Assembly: GCA_003478935.1 (NCBI GenBank)
Contig: QUFP01000026.1
Span: 1-60,680 of the forward strand
Direction of reading: 5' to 3'
Origin: Firmicutes bacterium AF25-13AC
Lineage (GTDB): Bacteria > Bacillota > Clostridia > Lachnospirales > Lachnospiraceae
DNA length: 60,680 nucleotides
Positions 25,674 through 33,534 of the stretch are shown here, one piece after another; position 1 is the first letter of the stretch, and each line of letters starts with the position of its first letter. The position numbers were made by a program, and so were the translations under genes. The notes below the pieces were generated by a model, which saw nothing but the letters and a program-made list of their open reading frames with translations, was not told where the DNA came from and ran no database searches.

Positions 25674-26408
25674 TTACTCCTTCCCGCTTTTGCTCTCATC
25701 AGATACTTGCTTTGCTTTTTCAAGGTCTGCCTGCGCCTGTGCACGAATTGCCTCTGCCTCCTCACGCATACGCTTTGCCTCTGCAAGTGCCGCCTCTGCG
25801 TCCTTTGCTGCCTGCATATTTGCACTCTCCTGCTCTTTTGCAGTCTCAACTGCAATTGCCTTCTTTAAGTTAATGCTTATAGTAATCAGATGATATACCT
25901 GATAAATAAAGAACAGCAACATCGGAAGCACGATTACAATCAAGAAACCTGTACTTCCTGATAAAAAGTCCATTACTTTTCCGATCTTTGGAATACTTGT
26001 CACATATTTTCCGACAATATCACCATCGGAAATCACATGCTGATCTGCAATACCATTATTGTTATCACCGATTGTCGTATAGCTTCTTGCATCTCCTACT
26101 GCCTCAATGCTCTTGATACGGTGCGTGTTAAGTGTATATTCGTTGTTTATGATTGTGTGGAAACAGATGATATCTCCTTCCTTTAACGTCTGTGGATCGC
26201 ACTTTTTGATCACAATCAAGTCTCCAGTCTCAAATGTCGGTGCCATTGAATCAGATTTTACTACTAACGGCGTATACCCAAAGAGATTTGATACGTTCTG
26301 GTTATCCCTGGTTGCCATTGTCGTAAAAGCATAAAGCGCTGCCACCAAAATAACTGCCCACAGGATCACACTTAATAATACATTTGCTGTTCGTTTAACT
26401 GCATTCAT
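25674..26408 (-). CDS. sipW: Signal peptidase I, SipW/ER type (first copy)
   Basis: 244-residue membrane peptidase: helix at about 10-29, KSDSMAPT (Ser54), LNTHRI (His96), IGDNNN, then a second helix (about 150-175) and a Glu/Ala-rich coiled tail of about 65 residues. Ser-His chemistry as in SipW, which in Bacillus processes TasA and TapA. It follows the four exported proteins, whose AWF-type signals match SipW-class substrates, and it is the likely processing enzyme for them. The long cytoplasmic coiled tail is unusual for SipW and may contact the ATPase/coiled-coil partners. Confidence 0.93.
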   Translation of the reverse strand: MNAVKRTANVLLSVILWAVILVAALYAFTTMATRDNQNVSNLFGYTPLVVKSDSMAPTFETGDLIVIKKCDPQTLKEGDIICFHTIINNEYTLNTHRIKSIEAVGDARSYTTIGDNNNGIADQHVISDGDIVGKYVTSIPKIGKVMDFLSGSTGFLIVIVLPMLLFFIYQVYHLITISINLKKAIAVETAKEQESANMQAAKDAEAALAEAKRMREEAEAIRAQAQADLEKAKQVSDESKSGKE

Positions 26409-26455
26409 TTTCTTTTTTGTCCTCTCATTTTTGTTGCTTCGTAATGTTAATTAGC

Positions 26456-26472
26456 GTTCACGTGATGTGAAC
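26456..26472 (-). promoter_or_regulatory. Small stem-loop between exported protein 4 and signal peptidase
   Basis: GTTCAC-GTGAT-GTGAAC in the 68-bp spacer, the only sizeable gap inside the operon between the exported proteins and the enzymes. It has no U-run; it may tune downstream expression or mRNA stability. Confidence 0.35.
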
Positions 26473-26476
26473 TATA

Positions 26477-27274
26477 TTAATGGTCAAAGGCCTGATTCGA
26501 GGAATCTGTTCCTGTGAAACGAAGCCTAATCGCATACTCAGCCGATTTTAATTCATCTGTACATAGCGGGTCTGTTCCTTCTAACCAGATATGTACCAAA
26601 ACTGCCTTATCCTCACCTTCATTAAGCGAAAACATGGCATTATTTTCATTTAATATCATTTGTTCTGACGGCAATAGACCAAAGGTTCTTGCAGACGTTG
26701 TCTTTGTCATCGTATCACCTAATCCCGGATCATACACATAACATATACCGTCAGCCTCAAATGAAATACGCATTGCCTCAGAAAGCGATGATGTATCTGA
26801 CAAAATTTCAGTTCCGTCTCTGATGTTTTTCGAACTGTCTGCACTCGTCAAATGTACTATCATATCCTTCGCTGCCATAAAGTGAAGCGTAAACTCCAGA
26901 TATGCACCGCTTTTTGCTGACGCAGCCGCCCCGTTTTCAAAAGTAAAGCTGCGCTGATCAATCGTCGTAACAGGTTCTAGCGGTACTTCCTTCATTGAAA
27001 AACCCTTTTCCTTTTGAATGCGCGATGCAATCTCTTCAAATGACAGCGTTTTTTTGTATGCTTCAATTGTATCATGTGCATCAAGATCCATTCTAAGATC
27101 CACACCTGATATAATATCAAGACTCATTGTGCGCACCCTCGCTCTATCTGCAATCGAAAACCATGCAACTGTCGTTGCAGTCACTGCAACAAGTGCCAAC
27201 AATAGTAACAAGATAGATGTGCGTACCCGAGAACGCATAGAGTCAGATTGTTTTTGCGAATTTCTCTCCTTCAT
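26477..27274 (-). CDS. SipW-type exported protein 4 (VAWF signal, LEGTDPLC motif)
   Basis: 265-residue exported protein. A basic N-terminus, hydrophobic helix (about 20-37) and VAWFS (36-40), the alternate signal recognised by SipW-class peptidases. Then about 200 residues predicted beta-rich, with EPVTT, a YLEFTLHF strand, EAMRISF and a C-terminal IWLEGTDPLC (about 229-238). These match motifs in the three upstream genes, so it is the most divergent member of a four-gene paralogous family. It is likely a secreted surface or fibre subunit, by analogy with TasA/camelysin (inference). Its start shares one base with the stop of the preceding gene. Confidence 0.85.
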   Translation of the reverse strand: MKERNSQKQSDSMRSRVRTSILLLLLALVAVTATTVAWFSIADRARVRTMSLDIISGVDLRMDLDAHDTIEAYKKTLSFEEIASRIQKEKGFSMKEVPLEPVTTIDQRSFTFENGAAASAKSGAYLEFTLHFMAAKDMIVHLTSADSSKNIRDGTEILSDTSSLSEAMRISFEADGICYVYDPGLGDTMTKTTSARTFGLLPSEQMILNENNAMFSLNEGEDKAVLVHIWLEGTDPLCTDELKSAEYAIRLRFTGTDSSNQAFDH

Positions 27275-28134
27275 TATCTGTCTCCTTTCCGGCCGGAAAT
27301 GCCATAAAAGGCCAGATACAAATCCGCCTCATTGTGAGTGATTGATTCAGAGCAATCTGGATCGCACCCCTCCAGGTAAAAATAAACATCAACTGTATAA
27401 ATCTGGTTTAAATTCATCACACAGAGCGGTTTTTGCGGGACACTCATATCTGATGCACTAAATGAAACCGTATAATCGGTGACTAAAACACTTGGATCTG
27501 CCACAGCCTGCACACCACTTTTATTCCATGAAAGTACCTGTCCAAAACCAAGCGTGACACCGCCGACAACTGTATTAAAAATCTGCTGTCCTGATGCGTT
27601 TTGTGACTCTGACAGACGAAGAATTACAGAGGAAGTGTAGTCGTTGTTAAAAACAAGTCCAAGTCTGGCAGCATTTAACAGCGTTCCATTTACATCTTTT
27701 CCAAGAAGACCATCTGTCTGATCAAGATAAAGAGAAAGTGTCGTGTCTGATGATAATCCCTGTGCCAGCGCACGCAGATAGATTCTTCCGTGATAATAAT
27801 ACTGCTCATCAGTGACAGGCTCAAAAGTCACCGCCATATCTGACACAGTCGATGGCGCATAGACAAAATTCGTCAAATCTGCCGTAGAGACAGGCAAAAG
27901 ATTAGTCAGTGAAGTCTGATTGACCTGCGCAATCGCAACAGGTGACGCATTGGAAAAAGTGCTGCCGTCACTGCTGATTTGAAGTTCTAAGCTCTCTTCT
28001 GCTGTGCGCGCCGATGCCCTTGTTGTTGAAACTTCCTGATTAGATGTAAACCATGCATAAGTAGCCGCAGTTAATGAAAGAAGCGCTGCGATTGCTGTGA
28101 CACACAAAAACCAATTTCGAAACGCCTGCTTCAT
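27274..28134 (-). CDS. SipW-type exported protein 3 (YAWF signal, LEGCDPDC motif)
   Basis: 286-residue exported protein. Hydrophobic helix then ATYAWFTS (24-31), the SipW-class processing region. The mature part carries LLPVST (79-84), YYHGRIYLRA, AARLGLVF and the C-terminal YLEGCDPDC (about 253-261) ending in a YLAFYG strand. The paired cysteines of the motif suggest a disulphide or metal site outside the cell. It overlaps the upstream gene by 4 bp (ATGA). Confidence 0.87.
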   Translation of the reverse strand: MKQAFRNWFLCVTAIAALLSLTAATYAWFTSNQEVSTTRASARTAEESLELQISSDGSTFSNASPVAIAQVNQTSLTNLLPVSTADLTNFVYAPSTVSDMAVTFEPVTDEQYYYHGRIYLRALAQGLSSDTTLSLYLDQTDGLLGKDVNGTLLNAARLGLVFNNDYTSSVILRLSESQNASGQQIFNTVVGGVTLGFGQVLSWNKSGVQAVADPSVLVTDYTVSFSASDMSVPQKPLCVMNLNQIYTVDVYFYLEGCDPDCSESITHNEADLYLAFYGISGRKGDR

Positions 28135-28991
28135 TTTGCTCCTCCCTTCTGTGATTCATCCACTCCAACAAACGCGAGCATAAGTCCAGCATCCTTATTT
28201 TGCACTGGATTAAAGCACTGCTCATCACATCCTTCAAGATAAAGCCAATATTCTACTGATGCCACTTCATCGGTCTCTAGCGAGACAAGAACAGATGCGC
28301 CTGCATCATATTTGTCTGAACTATTTTTATAAGCCATATATTGAGAAATCGAGGTGGATGGGTCAGACACGTAAGCAGCCTGTCCGCCTGATGATATCGA
28401 CGAAACTACAGCGGATGAAGCCGGTATTGTTGCCCTTGACTGTGCTCCTGCAACAGCTCCTAGCTCATCCAGCCAAAAAAGATATGTATTTGTACCAGAA
28501 TTCGATGTGATACGAATGCCAAGACGCATTGCAGCAAGCGCCTGTGCATCGCTTCCAACATTTAAATTTTCCGCATCAAAATACACATCACACGGTGCAT
28601 TCTCACACTTTAAGTAAACGGTTCCGTGAAGTGCATCTTCATCCACCTGACTATCCGCCGCTTCATAGAGAACAGCAATTCCGTCCTTATTTTGTGCAAT
28701 TGCATGGTAAAAATGATCCAGATCTGCTGTCGAGAGTGGCTTTAACGTGTCTGGATTCCCCTCTAGAACTAGCTCACAGCTCTTGTCAAATAGTCCCAAA
28801 CGCGACGCGGAAATCAAAAGTGACGCATCACCATTACTTATTGACCCACCCATCGGTGTTACATTCGTAGAGACCATTCCTGACAGCGTAAACCATGCAT
28901 AGACAGAGCCGCCTGCTGCACAAAAAATCAGCACAGTCAAAAATATAACAGCCCGAAGTCGTTTTTTTAATTTTTTGACATCATCATTCAT
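28131..28991 (-). CDS. SipW-type exported protein 2 (YAWF signal, LEGCDEQC motif)
   Basis: 286-residue member of the same family: helix at about 13-29, YAWFT (31-35), LKPLSTADL (PLST equivalent to PVST), GTVYLKC, AAMRLGIRI, and the C-terminal YLEGCDEQC (about 251-259) with LMLAFVG. An additional cysteine pair (CENAPC) occurs in the middle. It starts 28 bp after the first paralogue ends. Confidence 0.87.
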   Translation of the reverse strand: MNDDVKKLKKRLRAVIFLTVLIFCAAGGSVYAWFTLSGMVSTNVTPMGGSISNGDASLLISASRLGLFDKSCELVLEGNPDTLKPLSTADLDHFYHAIAQNKDGIAVLYEAADSQVDEDALHGTVYLKCENAPCDVYFDAENLNVGSDAQALAAMRLGIRITSNSGTNTYLFWLDELGAVAGAQSRATIPASSAVVSSISSGGQAAYVSDPSTSISQYMAYKNSSDKYDAGASVLVSLETDEVASVEYWLYLEGCDEQCFNPVQNKDAGLMLAFVGVDESQKGGAK

Positions 28992-29019
28992 GACCTCTCC
29001 CTTCCCTTTTGTTTAATTA

Positions 29020-29916
29020 TTAATCTGTCTTCACTCCGGCAAACGACACTGCCAAATTTCTAAGCGTTTGTCTGCAAAGATTTGAAGTACAATCTTCATC
29101 ACAGCCTTCCAGCCAAATGTAAAGCTCAATTTCAACAGATTCACCAACACTTCCATCATCAGCACCTGATATCGTACAAAGCCGCAGTGAATCATCCTTG
29201 CGCTTCACAGCACCAGTCTCTTTATTGTAGATACAATACTCATCTGATGTATATGGTGTAAATGGCACTGTTGTGCCATCCTTGCGTGAAGCATCAAGCA
29301 CATAGCCCTCCTGCCCTGTTGCCGTGTTATACTCTGCTTCTGGATTTTTTTTATCGCTTATTGAAAAGATATATTCATTATCATGTGCCTGATGCTCTCC
29401 CACTTTATGAACAACTAGTCCCAAGCGAATTGCTGAAGAAATAGGTGAAGCTTCATCACTGTCCTCAAATCCAATATCTGACAGATATATATCAAGTGTT
29501 CCTCCTGTTGTTCTTAAAAACAGACTTGTATGATAATAATCATTTTGCTCTCCATTTCCAAAAATGCTTGCTGCAAGTCCTGTTTTTGTCTGATAGCCTG
29601 ATGCAAACTCCGTCACCTTCTGAAAGCCAGCACTAATTTTATTTGTTGAGACAGGCACAAGCTGTCCTGAAAAGCTTTCTAAAACAGCTGATGAGCCATA
29701 CACGCCATTATATGCATTACTGATTTGAAGATTGACGCCTGCACCTGCCGCCATACGTACATTTGTCGTATGCTGACTTGTATTATAAATATACCAGGCA
29801 TATGTTGCAGAAACCACCGCCAGAAATGTAATCAAAAGTGCCAACAACGCCCCTGTAAATTTTCGCTTTAATCTTTTTGCCTCCACAGCATTCTCCCGCT
29901 GCTGCAATGTTTCCAT
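29020..29916 (-). CDS. SipW-type exported protein 1 (YAWY signal, LEGCDEDC motif)
   Basis: 298-residue first gene of the operon. Charged N-terminus (to about 20), helix (about 22-37), ATYAWY (37-42), then LVPVST (86-91), YYHTSLFLR, AIRLGLVV and the C-terminal WLEGCDEDC (about 268-276) followed by LAVSFAG. Longest of the four paralogues, with a third cysteine near the end (SNLCRQ). Promoter at 29961-29989. Confidence 0.88.
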   Translation of the reverse strand: METLQQRENAVEAKRLKRKFTGALLALLITFLAVVSATYAWYIYNTSQHTTNVRMAAGAGVNLQISNAYNGVYGSSAVLESFSGQLVPVSTNKISAGFQKVTEFASGYQTKTGLAASIFGNGEQNDYYHTSLFLRTTGGTLDIYLSDIGFEDSDEASPISSAIRLGLVVHKVGEHQAHDNEYIFSISDKKNPEAEYNTATGQEGYVLDASRKDGTTVPFTPYTSDEYCIYNKETGAVKRKDDSLRLCTISGADDGSVGESVEIELYIWLEGCDEDCTSNLCRQTLRNLAVSFAGVKTD

Positions 29917-29960
29917 TTACTTGGCTGACCCCCTTCAAAATCAAATTTTTTCACGGTATT

Positions 29961-29989
29961 ATGGTATCATAGCCAACTTGTTTTTTCAA
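29961..29989 (-). promoter_or_regulatory. Promoter of the SipW/AAA operon
   Basis: Minus strand TTGAAA (29984-29989), 17 bases, TACCAT (29961-29966), about 45 bp upstream of the first gene. GAAGGGGGTCAGCCAAGTAA supplies the ribosome binding site. Confidence 0.6.
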
Positions 29990-30028
29990 GGGCGATGATG
30001 TGTTAAGTTTAAAAATATCAAAAAAGAT

Positions 30029-30215
30029 TACAGTTCACGCTTCATGTTACGAAAGCCCATCGGTGTAATGGTTTCGTCGCCGGACCAAACTCCGCAGGTT
30101 CCTTTTACACTCTTTATTATCAAACATTATCTTGAAAGACCTGCTCCAAGTGTCCGGCTCGTGAAAGCCATTCACCTTAGGGCCTAGCTGCAAATATTTG
30201 GCATGACGCGTAAAC
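30029..30215 (-). ncRNA. Candidate structured RNA of about 190 nt
   Basis: GC-richer island in an otherwise AT-rich spacer, with nested complementary segments: GCCGGAC (30079-30085) with GTCCGGC (30152-30158); inside it GCAGGT (30094-30099) with ACCTGC (30139-30144) across a symmetric internal loop; and a separate hairpin CGAAA..CCAT / ATGG-TTTCG (30050-30076). The minus strand is favoured because TCTTTTTTG follows the region, but the pairings also exist on the plus strand and no clear own promoter is seen. I do not recognise the family; about 200 nt and multi-stem would fit raiA-type RNA among others. Short open frames in three phases run through it without a convincing product. Confidence 0.4.
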
Positions 30216-30218
30216 GAT

Positions 30219-30251
30219 AAAAAAACGGCCCATGGTTTCCACCCCGGACCG
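30219..30251 (-). terminator. Terminator after the GH88 gene
   Basis: On the minus strand CGGTCC pairs with GGGCCG (one G-U) enclosing GTGG-AAA-CCAT, followed by TTTTTTT. The G-U pair would be a C-A mismatch on the plus strand, which fixes the orientation. Confidence 0.85.
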
Positions 30252-30278
30252 CTTACTTTAATATTCAGTTGTAAAAAA

Positions 30279-31400
30279 TTACCAGATGAACAGCTCGTCT
30301 CCTGTCAGCTTCCAGATTGCCTCGATGAAGTAGTAATCTGCGTAGATCATTGGGAAGTTATGATCTGGCTCGTTGTAAGCTGCTGTACATTTCTCAAGAA
30401 GCTCGTCTACGTTTGGATCGTAGTTACAGCCCTTCTCATCAATTGCCTTCAGAAGTCTGATTGCTGCATCCATGTACTTCTGCTTCTTCCAGTTCTTTGT
30501 TACCTTGCTCAGCTCGATAAGACCACATGCTGCAATTGCTCCTGCAGTATCATCTCTCCAATCACAAGATGGATCCTGATAGAAGTCTACCGGAATCAGG
30601 CCGCTCTCCGGAATACAGGAGATGAAGTAATCAGCAACGCGCTCTGCTGTCTCTAAGTAACGCTCCTTCTTTGTATGCATATAGCTTAAGGTAAAGCCGT
30701 ACAGTGCCCAGCCCTGTCCTCTTGTCCAAGAAGAACCATAGGACATACCCTGTCCACCGTAAGATCCATTACAATCACCTGTTACAGGATCAAACTCAAC
30801 GATATGGCGTGAAGAACCATCCGGACGGATAAATACCTTTGCAGCAGTATCAGCATGGTTCATAGCGATATGTAAGAAGCTCGGATTTCCACTCTCCTCA
30901 TATGCCCAGTACAGAAGCGGCAGGTTCATCATACAGTCAATGATTGCCCATCCATCTACCTGATGATCTGGTCTGGAGTTCCATGCAACAATAAATTCAC
31001 CCTTTGCATTGTAACGGCCTGCCAAGTTGGAGGCTGCAAGCATACCTCTGTTTTTGGACTCCTTAGAGCCAAACAGACGATAGTTTGCTACTGCAGTCGG
31101 CAGCCAACGGAAACCACTATCATGATCCATTACGCTAGAATCAAGTAATACAGAATCCATCTTCTTCTCAAGATTTTCTGCAACCTCTTTATAAATCGGC
31201 TCTTTTGTTGCCTGATACAACTGCCACATCATACCGCCCCAGAAACCATTGGTCCACCATCCGAGTCTTGTCTCAGAAAGATCATCAAACACACCATTCT
31301 TTGCGATATAAGGAACCTTGTTTACACTTCTCTTGATTACTTCAATTTCTTTTTCCTTAATCTTCTTGGCAACTTCCTGTGCCCATGCCTTGTTGTCCAT
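30279..31400 (-). CDS. Unsaturated glucuronyl hydrolase (GH88)
   Basis: 373-residue (alpha/alpha)6-barrel hydrolase that cleaves the unsaturated uronic acid from oligosaccharides made by polysaccharide lyases. Family motifs in order: LGWWTNGFWGGMMW, MDHDSGFRW (Asp92/94), DGWAIIDCMMNLPLLYW (Asp149/155), GMSYGSSWTRGQGWALYGF, DDTAGAIAACGLIEL. No signal peptide: cytoplasmic, as usual. It lies downstream of a heparinase II/III family lyase in the same direction, so the two form a glycosaminoglycan-like or uronate polysaccharide pathway. GH105 is the main alternative but the motifs fit GH88 better. Confidence 0.9.
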   Translation of the reverse strand: MDNKAWAQEVAKKIKEKEIEVIKRSVNKVPYIAKNGVFDDLSETRLGWWTNGFWGGMMWQLYQATKEPIYKEVAENLEKKMDSVLLDSSVMDHDSGFRWLPTAVANYRLFGSKESKNRGMLAASNLAGRYNAKGEFIVAWNSRPDHQVDGWAIIDCMMNLPLLYWAYEESGNPSFLHIAMNHADTAAKVFIRPDGSSRHIVEFDPVTGDCNGSYGGQGMSYGSSWTRGQGWALYGFTLSYMHTKKERYLETAERVADYFISCIPESGLIPVDFYQDPSCDWRDDTAGAIAACGLIELSKVTKNWKKQKYMDAAIRLLKAIDEKGCNYDPNVDELLEKCTAAYNEPDHNFPMIYADYYFIEAIWKLTGDELFIW

Positions 31401-31511
31401 AACGTTTCTCCTTTTTAATCTCTATTTTTTTATTAAAACAACAGCAAGCCTTTCTTCACCAGATGATATCGCTATTGCTTTCTAGCGTAAAAATTTTTAC
31501 CACCCAGGCAA

Positions 31512-33263
31512 TTACTTATCTGGCTGTTCCAGATAAAAATACATTTTGCAGTCTGCATTTTGTTCATTATGCAAAACTTCCCAGCTGATGCGATTAACCA
31601 GCTCATCTTGTGCTTCATGGTTGACGTGCGGCTCTTTTGTAACTAAAACAGCTCCGGCTGCCTCGCCAAACTCAATAACAAGTTTGTGTCTTTCTCCATG
31701 AATTACCACTTTATTTTTGTGATCCTGACCTGTGTGTACTGTTACTGGATAGCGTGTTACCAGATTTTCAAGAACCGGCACGCATTCATCACATACAACA
31801 TGATCTCTTACAGTAAATGAACCTGTTTCTTTTTCAAATGATATTTCTCGCAAAACAGTATCCACACCAGATACGTCATATGCCTTCGCAAAGGAAATTA
31901 AAATAGTATTCTCATCCTTTCGCTCAAATGCATCTGCGCGATACTTTGATCCAGCCTTCTGATCTACACCGCCGATAATTGGCATGTTATGGCCTTTTCC
32001 GCGTGTACAGAAAATTTCATAGCGTTCATCTGAGAAATACTTCTTTGTGTATTCACCTGAACCTAAATCCTCTAAAAGTTCCTCTCCATCTGCCAGATAT
32101 AAGAAACTTCCTACATCATTATGGTTATGAGGTTCATCATTATTTCCACCCTTAGCAACCAATGCTGTATTATCTTTACCTCTAAGAATACACCACTGCG
32201 CATCTTTTAAAAAATCAGTACCTTCTTCTAAAAGTGGCTTTGGCTCCTCTACTATCTTCTTTTCAACATCTTCCAGATAATTCTTAGTCCAATACCATCC
32301 TGTATACAGCTCGTTCCAGTTCCAGCAACGATCTCCTGAAAAGCCTCTTGCGTAGATTGGATCCGGGAACCTAATATCCTTGTAAAGATTTGCCAGACAG
32401 CATGTCAATCCCATTGGATATTCTCCATTGCTGCTTCCATCTGAAAAGCTGATCGTGCGGCCATGTGAAAAATAACACATTTCCTGGAAATGAGCAATTT
32501 TCTCTACCTTCTTTAATGCCATCATATCATGAGCCGGATCACGTAATCTCTGATCCATAGCAAAGACTACCATGTTCATAAAGCCATATACCCAGTAGCC
32601 AAGGCCTTCTTCACAGACACCATCATCGCCAAAACCAGCAAGATAATAAGTTTCAATAGCATAGCGAATACGCTCTAAAAAAGCATCTTTCTCTGGTCCA
32701 TCCTCTAACAGATATATCGCTGTACTTCCAATATTTCCACAGCAAACTGCATTCCAGTTATTCGTTGCACCCTCCCACCAATACGCTGGTGCCTTCGCAC
32801 TCATAAACGGTGTCAGAATACGCCGAAATACTTCCTTGCGAATACATTCCTTTGTCTCCTCAGACAGCTCATCTTTAAGCAGCGTATATAGATGTGCCAA
32901 CGTATGTCCTGTCTCACTTGCAGTAAGATCAATAGTCATACGCCAGTTTGGATTCTCCAGACGCTTTACGTGTGCAGAGAGTGCCCAGCATTCCTCTGAG
33001 CAAATTCCTTTTATAACATACTCAAGCTTTTCAATATCTTCTTTCTTATGCCAGATCACACTTGCAAGGCCAAATGTAGATAAAAACTCTCTTCTCTTGA
33101 AGTAGCCTTCCTCATAGCGCAGACGATTTCCTGTAATCTCATATTCGTCAAACAATTCTCTTGAAAGCTCTGGCATCATTTCATCTCTTAGCTGATTTGA
33201 AATGTCGCGCACTTCGTTTTCATAATGTTTAGCATAATTCTTGATTTTATCAAGCATTTTCAT
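31512..33263 (-). CDS. Heparinase II/III family polysaccharide lyase
   Basis: 583-residue protein with an N-terminal alpha-barrel (about 1-330; WWEGATNNWNAVCCGNIG and GVCEEGLGYWVYGF are typical) and a C-terminal beta-sandwich (about 340-583; NNDEPHNHNDVGSFLYL has the conserved His/Asn/Asp of heparinase II/III-like lyases). No signal peptide, so it probably acts on imported oligosaccharides in the cytoplasm. ATG 33263 (MKMLDKIKNY) has no strong binding site; a GGGGAGG-ATG further upstream starts only a 7-codon frame. Divergent from the AraC gene at 33535 that probably controls it. Confidence 0.85.
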   Translation of the reverse strand: MKMLDKIKNYAKHYENEVRDISNQLRDEMMPELSRELFDEYEITGNRLRYEEGYFKRREFLSTFGLASVIWHKKEDIEKLEYVIKGICSEECWALSAHVKRLENPNWRMTIDLTASETGHTLAHLYTLLKDELSEETKECIRKEVFRRILTPFMSAKAPAYWWEGATNNWNAVCCGNIGSTAIYLLEDGPEKDAFLERIRYAIETYYLAGFGDDGVCEEGLGYWVYGFMNMVVFAMDQRLRDPAHDMMALKKVEKIAHFQEMCYFSHGRTISFSDGSSNGEYPMGLTCCLANLYKDIRFPDPIYARGFSGDRCWNWNELYTGWYWTKNYLEDVEKKIVEEPKPLLEEGTDFLKDAQWCILRGKDNTALVAKGGNNDEPHNHNDVGSFLYLADGEELLEDLGSGEYTKKYFSDERYEIFCTRGKGHNMPIIGGVDQKAGSKYRADAFERKDENTILISFAKAYDVSGVDTVLREISFEKETGSFTVRDHVVCDECVPVLENLVTRYPVTVHTGQDHKNKVVIHGERHKLVIEFGEAAGAVLVTKEPHVNHEAQDELVNRISWEVLHNEQNADCKMYFYLEQPDK

Positions 33264-33449
33264 TTTTCAAACATATTCAACACAAGACTGTTGTTTTTAT
33301 GCATTACATCAATCAACTATGTCCTGTATTTTTCATCCTCCCCTTTTGATTATTATATATTTTTTCCATATAAAGTATTTATATTAGTTATCTGTTTGTA
33401 TGTTATATTCAAACAGTATTCTTTTTTCATTTTCTTTTATCATACATCA

Positions 33450-33478
33450 TTGACAAACTTGATGCAATAACATAAACT
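33450..33478 (+). promoter_or_regulatory. Promoter of the AraC regulator
   Basis: TTGACA (33450-33455), 17 bases, TAAACT (33473-33478), in the 271-bp divergent spacer. The opposite strand carries TATAAT-like sequence near 33350 for the lyase gene without a good -35, as expected of an activator-dependent promoter. Confidence 0.6.
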
Positions 33479-33534
33479 AGTAAAAAAACTAACATATCCT
33501 ATCATGTAACTATCCAGAAGGAGGTATATGTTTC

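Noticed and set aside
30001..30215. Small genes or a pseudogene remnant between the SipW operon and GH88
   Set aside because: Short frames exist in several phases, none with a start site and consistent product; paired stems favour a structured RNA instead.
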